The position numbers and the translations under genes are program-made. 64,000 nt of DNA from Neoarius graeffei (taxonomy: Eukaryota; Chordata; Actinopteri; Siluriformes; Ariidae), in contig NC_083570.1 in NCBI RefSeq assembly GCF_027579695.1, forward strand, positions 12,500,551 through 12,564,550, written 5' to 3'. Positions 54,082 to 64,000 of the stretch are shown here, piece by piece. Numbering within the stretch: position 1 is the stretch's first letter; the number at the start of each line of letters is the position of its first letter. A model generated the notes under the pieces. That model was not told the DNA's origin. It worked only from the letters and a program-made list of their open reading frames with translations, and ran no database searches.

Positions 54082-54657
54082 GATATAGATACAAAAACCA
54101 CCCCCTCGGGATTTACCGCTTAGTGCGCAGATCCTGTTGGCACGAAATGTAGCTAGGCCCTCAATGCTGGCAACATTGTTCAGGATTGATGAGTTAAGCC
54201 ATGTATCTGTCAGAATTATTGCGCAGCAGTTCCTCATCTCTCACTTTGTTGTTAATTCCAGCTGCAGATGATTTATTTTGTTCTCCAGGGAGCAAAATGG
54301 CATTTTATAGGGGTTAGCATTTAGCTTAGCTGTTAGGCCCCCCCCCCCCCCCCCGATAGCTTCCACCTTTGGTCACACTGCCTCCGCTTGCTCCTCCAAC
54401 GGCTTATGCTGCTAGGGGAGTCCGCTGTACCGTAAGCCCCTGGGTCTTGCCGGCATAGCACTCTGAGGCTATGCAAACACTCCCGAGTAGTCATGTCTAT
54501 GAAACCGAAGTCACTGGATGATCGTAATTCCAGCAAATGTTGGCGACCATATACTAACTTACTGAGAGTATTGACTATTACTGACATCCTAGGCAGCGTA
54601 TTTTGATTGGAAAATCTGTAACTGTCACGAGTCCAGGCAGCCGCAGCCAAACAATGC

Positions 54658-55125
54658 TGTTAAAAACACTAAATATTAAAACTCTTCATTTAGCCTCAGT
54701 CTAGAATCATCAGTTACAGATATAAAAGAAATGAAATTGTCAGATCTGAATGTATTGCCAATAAAATATAAAATCTCTACTGAGTTCTGAAATTACTATA
54801 AAGTTAATTAAACTTTCCATAAAGTCTGTATTTATTGGGATTTGTTTGGAAATATAATAATTTGTAATTTGGTAATAATGCTTTGGTTAAAATGTTTACA
54901 GACTTTCATAAACCCTTAAAATGTGATGTTTCGCTCAGAAATATTTCATAACTAATAACCTGTTTTAGTCCTTAGAGAAATCTGGTTTGTTTTTTCACGT
55001 GACATGACGTTTTGATTCTCTACACACTTCTGTGCAAAGAGCGTCACCCTGTGTAGTGTTTTGAACAGTAAATCTGCCAGTCTGTGCTGCATATGGATGT
55101 TCTCATCGAGCAGGTGGACTTGTTT
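54658..55125 (+). pseudogene. finTRIM 3' region remnant
   Basis: Matches the 3' region of gene A (9950-10460) for about 450 bp, for example CAGTCTAGAATCATCAG and CCAATAAAATATAAAATCTC, but the coding exons are gone; a LINE lies upstream. Evidence for a lost finTRIM copy between B and C. Confidence 0.85.
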
Positions 55126-55376
55126 TGCTTTGTGCATTTCCACACCATCAAAATCAGATTCATATAAATGTCAGTGTGGCAAGTAAAAAGAATAAACTAC
55201 GTTTGAGTTAACTTGCCTGCTTCCTGACTCTTCACTTCCAGAACCATCACACTAGTGATGTCGGTCGCGAACGATCCGGTTCAAAGAGCCGGCTCTTTGA
55301 AGTGAACGATGGGAGCCAGCTCTTCGGTGGGAGCCGAGTTGGGGAGCCGAATTAGTTTTTTGTCCTTAGGTGCCTC

Positions 55377-55410
<34 letters not shown>

Positions 55411-55766
55411 AGAGAGAGTTCAACTCAGCTGAAGGATGATTGTCTATTTGACAACCATGATCATTGTTTTGTTGCCGTGAATTCCTAAAGCTCATGATAT
55501 AAATTGTCGCTCATAAATTGACAGGTTCGGTCGGCAACCGCCTTGGCATGGCCAGATTAATCTGCGGTATACAACGAGACAGCAGTCATTATAACAGGAG
55601 CATATTTGCTGTTCCAGCGGCTTCTCATTACTGATGGAGCAGAGTGCGGCACTTTTTTCTCTTTTTACATGCACTCAAGGTGCCACTCAGCCCAGCCCCC
55701 CTCCCATTTCAGGAGCCTCACTGTCTCCTCTCATCTCAAGTTACACGTGTGCCCTGAATTAACCTG

Positions 55767-57418
55767 TTGGTGAGGGATGCTCTCAGTGTCATGAAACCTA
55801 GTATGGACAAGGTGAAGGCAATAGTGGAATTCTTCCACAGAAGCACAACAGCCACACAAAAGCTGAAATCCACTCAAAGGCAGATGGGCATGCCTGAGCT
55901 CAAGCTCAAACAGGAGTGTGTGACTCGGTGGAACTCCACATTTTATATGATTAAACGCATACTGGAGTCCAAGGATGCAGTCATCTCTACACTGGCTGTC
56001 ATAAATGCACCTGTTGATCCTCTGAACCAAGAGGAATGGGACATACTGCAGGAGGCATGCACTGTTCTGGAGCCATTTGAGCAGGTCACTGTGGAGATCA
56101 GTGCAGACAGGTACAGTGTACAAATGTTTTCATATTACACTTATTGTAGTTTACCATTATAATACTGCTATTTACCATTACTTTTTATGTAATGAATATT
56201 ATTAGTAATAATAACAATAATAATACTGATGTCAATAACAACAATTAGTTGTTACAATTAGTTGTTACATTGTGTATTTGTGTTAAATTGGTTAATGTGA
56301 CTACTTGCTTTGGGTGGCAGCCAGGCACTGGAAGCTTGCTGGTGTAGACCAGGGGTGCTGCTAAAGGGGTAGGGAGTACATCAGTGGCAGCCGTGGCCTA
56401 ATGGTTAGGGAGGCGGCCTTTCAATCGTAAGGTTGTAGGTTTGAAACCAGTACCATCCCCACATACCATGGCTGAAGTCTCCTTGAGCAAAGCACCTAAC
56501 CCCACATTGCTCCAGGGACTGTAACTAATACCCTGTAATATAATGGCGAGTCGCTTTGTAAAAAAGCGCCAGCTAAGTGTGATGTAATACACAGTATGTA
56601 TATTAGTATGACAAGAAGATTACAAATTATTACAAATGACTGAGAATAATATTGGTAAATGAATAACATAATTCTTGGGATGACATGCAGATTAGAAATG
56701 ACTGAAAATAATATTGCTAATGAAATAAAAATATCCTGACACCTCTTTTTTCATTTCAGGTTTGTTACAGCCTCTAAGATGTTAATACTGTGCAGGGGTT
56801 TGCAGAGAGTGACAGCAGAGCACCAGACCCGGATTTTCACAGAGATCGTGAAGGAGCTCTTGCAGTCTCTCTCCTTCCATGGACAGAAAGTTCCACAGAA
56901 TGGAATATAACACTGTTCTGTCTGAAACCACCGTCCTCGACCCCCGTTACAAAAAAGTGGCGTTTAACGACAACAGAGCACTCGATGAAGCTCTTCAAAG
57001 AATAACCACAGCAGCTGCAAGAATTGGCCAGTCACTACAAGGGGGCCAAGAGGGAGAAGAAGCAGCAGAGGATGTGCCGGAGGAGCCAGCATCTGCTGTG
57101 TGGAGGTTTTTTGAAGAGCGGGCCAGTGGAGACACTGCAAGCAGGAATCCCACGGCAGATTCCATAATGGAAGTACAGTCCTATCTTGAGGAGCCCCTGT
57201 TACAGCGAAACGCAGACCCACTAAGCTGGTGGGAGACCAAGGTTGCACTCTATCCACGGCTTACACACGTGATGGCACGGAGGATGTGTATAGTGGCAAC
57301 ATCTGTCCCCTCAGAGAGGATCTTTTCAAAAGCAGGACAGATTATAACTGAGAGGAGAAATAGAATCAGCCCTTCCAAGCTGAGACACTTGGTTTTCCTC
57401 AATGCCAATCTCCACTAA
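55767..57418 (+). pseudogene. hAT transposase (ZBED/Ac-like), N-terminus lost
   Basis: Exon 1 part 55767-56111 encodes KQECVTRWNSTFYMIKRIL and an alpha-helical region, ending at a donor (GACAG|GTACAG). The intron 56112-56759 ends TTTCATTTCAG. Exon 2 resumes with SKMLILCRGLQRVT. A frameshift near 56865 leads to the frame 56879-57418, with TVLDPRYKKVAF and the hAT C-terminal dimerisation domain (PLSWWETK, SVPSERIFSKAGQI, NRISPSKLRHLVFLNANL). The BED finger and first catalytic acid are missing upstream. Dead by truncation and frameshift. Confidence 0.88.
56384..56592 (+). mobile_element. Second SINE family (tRNA head, L2-type tail) in the hAT intron
   Basis: Head GGCCTAATGGTTAGGGAGGC and a decayed B box (GGTTTGAAACC), body CTTGAGCAAAGCACCTAACC and GTCGCTTTGTAAAAAAGCGC, tail AGCTAAGTGTGATGTAATAC. 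The 3' part resembles the L2-type tails used by several teleost SINEs. It does not break the splice signals of the intron. Confidence 0.85.
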
Positions 57419-58329
57419 AAACTTATTCTGGGAGTTTGTGCAGCCTTAATGTAAATAGTTTTTTTTGTTATTGACACTTCTTTGTAATTTTTACTTCTTT
57501 GTTCATTGTACTTTATACTTTTTATACTTTTATATACTTATTTAATATTTTATTTAATATTTTATTTAATAAAATATTTTGTTGCACATTGTTCTGTGTT
57601 TGTTAAAATAATTTCCAACTTTGCTTCATAGTTTCTTAGGCCTGATTTATACTTCATAATTTATTTTGTGGCATTTTGTTCAAGGTCGAGTGTGAAATAA
57701 AGCCATAAAGGATAAACAGTTGATGTCTTCTGTGTATTTTATATTGGTAATATAACACAGTTTTGCATTATGTTTGTGAGAAAATAATTTATTAATTGGT
57801 AAGTAAGTTTTATTTCTATAGCTAGAACATTGTTACTGCTATACTTTACAAAGCTTTACAATGGCTACAAAAACTAAAAAATAAAATGGAAAACATCCTA
57901 TTGATAAAATATAAATAATAATGTAATTAATTAACTAGTTAATTGCAGCAATTAAATCAAAAATAAAATCTCAGGAGCCGTTTGGGAGCCGAAAGAGCCA
58001 GCTCCTTATAGTAAGAAGAGCCAAAAGAGCCGGCTCCCGAAAAAGAGCCAAAATTCCCATCACTGCATCACACAAACAGACACAGAGAGAGAGAGATACA
58101 CAGCTATTCCTGACCACTGAAACAAGCTCAAACATGTCCTTAAATCCTCAGTACCAAACAAGAGACAGGAGCAGGTCATTGCTGGGAGCTGAACTTTTGA
58201 AATCTTTAACCCTCTCTGACAGGCATCCAGGGTGTGACTCCATTAGCTCTTCTGCAGAAGACACCTAATAAACACACACTAACAATCCAGAACAGCACAA
58301 GACACGGTTACATAAAACCCGAGTCAATT

Positions 58330-58465
58330 TGAACTTTTCATTTAATTAATTAATATTCACCCACTGAGCTCATAACCTCATAATGTATAAACAGCGAAAT
58401 GGATTTTATTTGTCCTCAGGGGGAGTTCCAGGCAGAGCAGCACAGAATCCAGGAGAGGTTCTGAT
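58330..58465 (+). pseudogene. finTRIM intron 1 / exon 2 remnant
   Basis: Matches the end of intron 1 in genes A and C (CCCACTGAGCTCATAACCTC to TTTATTTGTCCTCAG) and about 35 bp of exon 2, then diverges. The exon is altered, so this is a decayed copy. Confidence 0.82.
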
Positions 58466-58651
58466 TGGTATCTGAACAGTTTTAACTCTCAGCATTTCCA
58501 CCTGGGGAACTGCGTGATAACTGAGTTCAAGCTGTGATGACCCGAGTTAATGATACTGAATGCCAGTGCTGGGTAAATGAGTACATTTTGGAGCCAGCAA
58601 TATATATGTGGAGAAATTTTCACAAAAATTTTCACAAATCTGAATCATGTC

Positions 58652-58991
58652 CATCCATCATCCGTAACCACTTATCCTGTGCAGGGTCGGGGAAAGCTGG
58701 AGTCTATCCCAGCTGACTATGGGCGAGAGGTGGGGTACACCCTGGACAAGTCACCAATTTATCACAATGCTGCCACATCGAGACAAACAACCATTCACAC
58801 TCACAATCAATTTAAAGACTAAGTTAGTTAGTCTAATCTGCATGTCTTTGGACTGTAGGGGAAACCGGAGGAAACCCACACAGACACGGGGAGAACATGC
58901 AAACTCCACACAGAAAGGCCCCCATTGGCCACTGGGTTCGAACCCGGAACCTTTTTGCTGTGAGGCAACAGTGCTAACCACTACACCACCC
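58652..58991 (-). mobile_element. tRNA-derived SINE, diverged, with 13-bp target duplication
   Basis: Same family, minus strand; its 3' end is GGATGATGGATGG rather than GATGA repeats. TCTGAATCATGTC flanks it at 58639-58651 and 58992-59004. The B box (GGTTCGAACCC) is kept. Confidence 0.92.
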
Positions 58992-59151
58992 TCTGAATCA
59001 TGTCTGTTTAAAAATTTGGGAAGTGTGTCTGTGTTTGAATACACACTGCCTTGAGTTAATGCTGTTTCTATGGAAGTGATTCAGTAGGAAAAAAAAAGAA
59101 TAAAAATTACTATTATTATTATTATTATTATTTGACCAAAAAACTGAGATA

Positions 59152-61108
59152 TACAGCTCTGTAGATAATTAAGAAACCACTTAAAGTTTTTCTTCAATCA
59201 GCATCTCTGTTAATGGCAGCCATTTCATTCCAGTGTCTGTGCTGGAATTCAAACACAAACACACCTCACTTTACTTAATGAGGTACTGATTAGGTGACCA
59301 CCTGAACCAAATCTTATTTAACGAGGAAAAGTATAAAAACTGCTGCTGTGGTCATCACTATCCTCTTGCAATAGGACCAGTTTGGATGGAAAAACAGTGC
59401 AAGTAGTACCTTAAATTTAATTGGAATACAAAAATATATTTTCTTCATGCCCAAAGAGTTAAAAAGAAAAGTCCTGAGTGAGAAAATGAAGGGCTCAAGT
59501 CTGGCTTTACGTAATTGTAGAGTGATACAGTGAGCATCAGGTTGCTTCCATCCTAAAAATTTCAAATACGGCAGTTCATAAGAACAAGGTCAAGCAGCAG
59601 ACATTGGGCATGACAAAATTACAGACTGGCAGAGGGTGAAAACGGCTCTCCACTGGATGATCATCAACTCCGTTCAATGTCACTCAACAACCGTAGGATG
59701 ACATCAAGTGATTGAGAAAAAGAATGGCAAATAGCACCTTGGGTTACGTGCATGGCAAGGACGGTTCGAAACAGGTTCCTGCAGATGGAGTTGAAGTCAT
59801 GCAAAGCTAGAAAAAAAGCTCTTCATCAATGAGAAGCAAAGATGATCCAGGCTAAGGTTTGCGGAACACCATTAGGATCAGACTATAGAGGACTGGAGTA
59901 AGGTCATTGTGACAGTTCGTGTAGGTGGGTGGAGCACAGAAGGACGGCAGGCCAGAACTGAGTTCACAAAACTCTCTTTTATTCAGCTTTTCAGCTTATA
60001 TATACACTCTCACACACACACTCAGACACACGCACACACATCAGTCGTCTGGTTGGGGAGAGAGCTCCCTCTGCTCTCGCTCTCTCTCCTTAAATAGGGC
60101 GCGGTCACTGGGAAGACACACAAACACATTAATTAACGACAGGTGCAGTGATTCTGCCACTTACCTTCCCCGACTCCGCCCTCCGGTCACAGACTGATGC
60201 TTGACCACGCCCCCGCTGCCACAGTCATCTTCTCTGATGTGTCCAATTTTCAGCTTTTCCCATCACCTGGTTGCCTAATAGTGAGACAGAGATCTGGAGA
60301 CGCCTACAAGCCACAGTGTCTCGCACTCAGTGTGAAATTTGGTGGAGGATTGGTGATGATCTGGAGGCGCTTCAGCAAGACTGGAATGGGGCAGATTTTT
60401 CTTTCTGAAGGACACATGAATCAAGCCATGTACAAGGTTATCCTGGAAGAAAACTTGCTTCCTTCTGCTCTGACAGTGTTCCCGAACTCTGAGGATTGAG
60501 TTTTCCAGCAGGACAATGCTCCATGCCACACAGCCACGTCAATCAAGGTGTGGATGGAGGACAAAAGATTAAGACCCTGTCATGGCCAGTCCAATCTCCA
60601 AATCTGAACCCCATTGAAAACCTCTGGAATGTGATCAAGAGGAAGATGGATGGTCACGAGCCATCAAGCAAAGCTGAGCTGAATGATTTTTTTGTGCCAG
60701 GAGCGGCATAAAGTTACCCAAGACCACCGTGAAAGACTGATGGAGAGCATGACAAAACTCACGAAAACTGATTAAACATCAGGGTTATTCCACCAAATAC
60801 TGATTTCTGAACTCAACCTAAGTTCAAACATTAGTGTTGTGTTGTTTAAAATGGAATATGATCTTGATTTCTATGCATTGTTCAAGGTCTGAAAACACTT
60901 CACCTTTTTGTTAATTTGACCAGTTGTTATTTTCAGCAATTAAATGCTCTAAGTGACAATATTTTTCTGTGGAATTTGAAGGAAATGTTGTCAGTAGTTT
61001 ATGGAATAAAATAAAAATGTTCATGTTCCTCAGACAAATAACTACAAAAAGTAAAACCAGAGAAACTGATCATTTTGCAGTGGTTTCTTAATATTTTCCA
61101 GAGCTGTA
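59152..61108 (+). mobile_element. Tc1/mariner element C, split by a solo LTR
   Basis: The ends read TACAGCTCTGTAGATAATTA at left and, on the minus strand, TACAGCTCTGGAAAATATTA at right, with AAGAAACCACT after each: inverted repeats with TA at the edge. The transposase is on the + strand: start near 59447, DNAPCH near 60513 (second D) and PNLNPIENLW near 60600 (third acid), but with many stops and frameshifts. Interrupted by a solo LTR at 59908-60223. Confidence 0.88.
59903..60228 (-). repeat. Solo LTR of the Gmr1-like family, 5-bp target duplication (LTR 59908-60223)
   Basis: 316 bp, TGTGGCAG start on the minus strand, TATTTAAGG TATA element. GTCAT flanks it at 59903-59907 and 60224-60228. 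A solo LTR results from recombination between two LTRs of a full element. Confidence 0.93.
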
Positions 61109-61345
61109 GATCACATACATACACAGGCTAGAATGTTCTATTGTGCAGTTTGGAGGGTTTTATTTTGAAGCAAGAAGAAACTGTGTCCAAGAAATGGTTA
61201 ACAGAGGAATGTTCATGAACTCTGTCTTTGTGCTCCTCCTTCTCACTCTCTCTCTCTCACACACACACACACAAAACCAGGAAATGACTTTGCACTTCAA
61301 AGTAAACGTAACTCTCTCTCTCTCTCTCTCTGTGAGTTCAAGAAA

Positions 61346-62738
61346 ATGGCCGAAGCCAGTATTTCAGTAGATCTGGACCAGTTCATCTGTTCAGTTTGTC
61401 TGGACCTACTGAAGGATCCAGTGGTGATCCCCTGTGGTCACAGTTTCTGTAAGGTGTGTATTAATGACTGCTGGGATCAGGAGGATCAGAAGGGCGTCTA
61501 CAGCTGTCCTCAGTGCAGAGACACTTTCACTCCAAGGCCTGTTCTACGCAGAAACAACATGCTGTCTGAAGTGGTGGAGAAACTGAAGAAGAAGACTGAA
61601 GTCCAAGCTGCTTCTCCTGCTCACTGTTACGCTGGACCTGGAGATGTGGAGTGTGATTTCTGCACTGGGAGAAAACACAAAGCTATCAAGTCCTGTCTGA
61701 CGTGTGTGGCTTCCCTTTGTGAAACTCATTTAAAACCTCATCTTGAAATTCCTGCTTTGAAAAAGCACAAGTTAATCGAGGCTTCTGGAAATCTACAAGA
61801 GAAGATCTGCTCTGCGCATGATAAAGTACTGGAGATCTACTGTCGTACTGACCAAAGCTTCATCTGTTATCTGTGTATGACGGATGAACACAAAAGCCAC
61901 GACACCGTCTCAGTTAAAGCATACAGAAGTGAAAAACAGGTGAGAAATGCAAGTCTAATTTATTCAGAGTCATTTCATACAGTTTACATTTCTAATCTAA
62001 AGTGGCTGAAGGTTTTCACTCCAAGCAGAAGCCACACCTTATTTCACTTCTTTAATTGTTTGGTCTCCATCTTTAAACGACTGATGAGATTGATCAGTTC
62101 TGGCTCTGTGATTAGATTGGACGACCTCCTGCTTTACTCAGATTTAGGATGATATTTTTATCGTAATAATGATGATAATGTTGAAATGAGTTTAAGTTAA
62201 TGGTGGAGTTGTTGCTGCAAAGCAACATGATATTCTGACAATCATGTCAATGGACTGTTTTATTGATAATAAAAAACACATCAAGGAATAAAAGTTGTTG
62301 TGGTTATTTGTGATGTGACCCAGTGGTTCTCACTCATAGTCCTGAAGTACTAAAATACATTTGAGTGTTTAACTTCAGTGAACTTTAAAACCCCCAACAT
62401 CCAGCCTTTTACACTTTAATAAGGTGCTCCGTAGAACCCGAGTGAACTTTAACCCTTTATCTGCAGTTAATATTCACCCACTGAGCTCATAACCTCATCA
62501 TGTATAAACAGTGAAATGGATTTTATTTGTCCTCAGAGTGAGTTAAAGGAGGAGCAGATGAAATCCCAGCAGAGAATCCAGGAGAAGCAGAAGAAGGTGC
62601 AGGAGCTGAAACAGACTGTGAACACTATAAAGGTGAGCAGTGAGCAGAGACAGAGCTGCTCCTAGAAACACACACAACATGGACAACGAGTCATTTACAG
62701 TCCCAGTAAGAGAGGGAATGATAGATGAGCTTTAAATC

Positions 62739-62792
<54 letters not shown>

Positions 62793-63735
62793 TAACAGCT
62801 CAGTGCACAGACAGCAGTGGAGGACAGTGAGAGGATCTTTACTGAGCTGATCAGCTCCATGGAGAAAAAGCGCTCGGAGGTGACGGAGCTGATCAGAGAT
62901 CAGGAGAAGGCTGAACTGAGTCGAGCTGAACGACTCCTGGAGCAACTGGAGCAGGAGATTGCTGATCTTCAGAGGAGAGTCAATGAGCTGGAGCAGCTTT
63001 CACACACACACAATCACATCACTTTCCTCCAGGTAACACTCACTGTCTGATCTACAGAGCCAGCTGTTCCTCACACACTCTCTCAAACACTGCTGATTAA
63101 GGTAAAAATAAATGTTTCTGTTTGACATCACAAGTGTGTTTTACATTTAATTTGCTTTCTGTAGGTTTTAGCTTCTGGACGTCAGTCTCCTCCATTTAAC
63201 AGACCAACATTTCACACATCCAAAATCACTGTCAATCAACATCTCTCATTTGATGGAGTGAGGAAATCTCTCTCTGATCTGAAAAGGAGATTCGAGGAAT
63301 TCTGCCAGGAGGAACTCATCAAAATCCCTGAACATGGTAAGAGGATCTGTTCCTGCTGGAGTGAGGGAAGTCTTTACTCGCTCGGTGACAGAGTGATGTC
63401 GAGGTGTCAGTCTTTGTTCCTGAGCACCAAAGCACTGCACAGTTTAGAGTTTTTAACACTCACCTGATTCGAGTCTTGATGATGAACTGCTGATGTGAAT
63501 GAGTTTGTGTTCGAGCTGAGAAACTCTGCACTCTGGTGCTTCAAGACTGAAGTGTGACATCTGATCTACACACATTTCTGATCTACACACATTTCTGATC
63601 TACACACAAGTGATGATTTACACAAATGTCTGATTTTATCGGTTTTACCATCAGACGATTTTATTTCAGTCTCCACAGTTGAAGACGTTCAGATTTTACT
63701 CTCAGAGCCAAAGAGCAGAGACCAGTTTCTGAAAT
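61346..63735 (+). CDS. finTRIM protein C, exons 1-5 (B30.2 exon beyond the right edge)
   Basis: Coding exons 61346-61939, 62537-62632, 62799-63032, 63165-63336 and 63679-63735. Lengths match gene A except exon 1, which is one codon longer (594 nt). All junctions are GT-AG. RING ligands C15, C18, C30, H32, C35, C38, C54 and C57 are present; both B-boxes and the coiled coil are intact. No stop or frameshift in what is visible. Differences from gene A include CSVC for CPVC in the RING and KKKTEVQ for KKIEVQ. The last exon (PRY-SPRY) should follow after the CA-rich intron outside the window. Same orientation as gene A, so it is probably a tandem duplicate. Role as for gene A. Confidence 0.92.
62741..62790. 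repeat. (GT)n microsatellite in intron 2 of gene C
   Basis: About 25 GT units 8 bases before the acceptor of exon 3. Gene A has a much shorter run here. Confidence 0.95.
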
Positions 63736-63745
63736 GTACGTCTAC

Positions 63746-63793
<48 letters not shown>

Positions 63794-63833
63794 TCTACAA
63801 CATGCACAAGCATACACACATCTACAACATGTG

Positions 63834-63867
<34 letters not shown>

Positions 63868-64000
63868 CCTAGAACACATGCGCGCACACACACACATGAC
63901 CACAACATGCACAAATATGCTTACACATCTACAATGTGCACAAACATACACACGTGTCTAGAACACGCAAAAGCAAACACACACATCTACAACATGAACA
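63746..64000. repeat. CA-rich minisatellite in intron 5 of gene C (continues past the edge)
   Basis: Starts as (CA)n, then irregular units with CTACAACATGCACAAGCATA. Reverse complement of the minisatellite in pseudogene B (34900-35560). Frames predicted here are artefacts. Confidence 0.9.

Larger units (their letters stand above)
52657..54650 (-). pseudogene. LINE 5' part with APE endonuclease (minus strand), split by two insertions
   Basis: Minus-strand pieces: ORF1-like or leader frame 54333-54650, endonuclease N-terminus 54097-54237 (ILTDTWLNSSILN, then KSRGGGFCIYI), middle part 53535-53705, and the part around 52670-52751. Homologous by eye to the endonuclease of the LINE at 26250-26855. 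Interrupted by the palindromic LTR insertion (52757-53529) and a SINE (53718-54081). A poly-C run lies at about 54339-54353. Confidence 0.72.
55245..58073 (+). mobile_element. hAT transposon with 8-bp target duplication (element 55253-58065)
   Basis: Left end TAGTGATGTCGGTCGCG and right end CCGAAAAAGAGCC...CCCATCACTG are imperfect inverted repeats. Both ends are crowded with GGAGCC/GAGCCGGCTC motifs, typical subterminal transposase sites. CATCACAC flanks both sides (55245-55252 and 58066-58073). It carries a broken transposase and a second SINE in its intron. Confidence 0.93.

Overview
The window looks like nuclear DNA of a ray-finned fish. It holds finTRIM-type genes (RING, two B-boxes, coiled coil, B30.2) with consensus GT-AG introns, an intact Rex3/RTE LINE, several teleost Tc1 elements, Harbinger and hAT elements, Ty3/Gypsy retrotransposons, and tRNA-derived SINEs with a (GATGA)n tail that are common in teleosts. 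The species cannot be fixed from the sequence; no prokaryotic or organellar feature was seen.

Layout. 1-5.2 kb: a decayed hAT element, an L2-like LINE end and a decayed Gypsy pol fragment with a probable LTR. 5.2-10.7 kb: one SINE, then complete finTRIM gene A (+ strand, six coding exons, 563 aa). 10.7-15.1 kb: DNA-transposon country, including a 2.3-kb element that carries a host-like coding exon. 15.1-29.3 kb: a Tc1 element next to a second Tc1 that has been opened by three insertions: a Harbinger element (itself opened by a young Gypsy element with integrase ahead of reverse transcriptase), a LINE, and a small hAT. 29.3-33.5 kb: a broken Gypsy element, then a SINE split by a small TIR element. 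33.8-36.0 kb: an inverted, truncated finTRIM pseudogene B. 36.1-41.7 kb: two related Gypsy copies in opposite orientation and a LINE fragment, closed by a 0.6-kb inverted repeat whose other arm is at 32.9 kb. 42.7-46.0 kb: intact Rex3. 47.3-52.3 kb: a sushi-like Gypsy element with both LTRs. 52.3-54.7 kb: LINE fragments carrying a palindromic LTR insertion and a SINE. 54.7-58.5 kb: scraps of another finTRIM copy around a hAT element. 58.6-61.1 kb: a SINE, then a Tc1 with a solo LTR. 61.3-64.0 kb: finTRIM gene C (first five coding exons; the B30.2 exon lies outside the window).

The only genes that look like functional host genes are the two finTRIMs. They belong to a tandem cluster broken up by transposons, with at least two decayed copies between them. 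finTRIMs are a fish-expanded branch of the TRIM family (RING E3 ubiquitin ligases) linked to antiviral responses. The rest is a dense record of nested transposition. The most unusual items are a gag reading frame fused to half a THAP domain inside a young Gypsy element (22.4-23.46 kb) and a palindromic LTR insertion with U3 ends on both sides and a clean 5-bp target duplication (52.75-53.53 kb).
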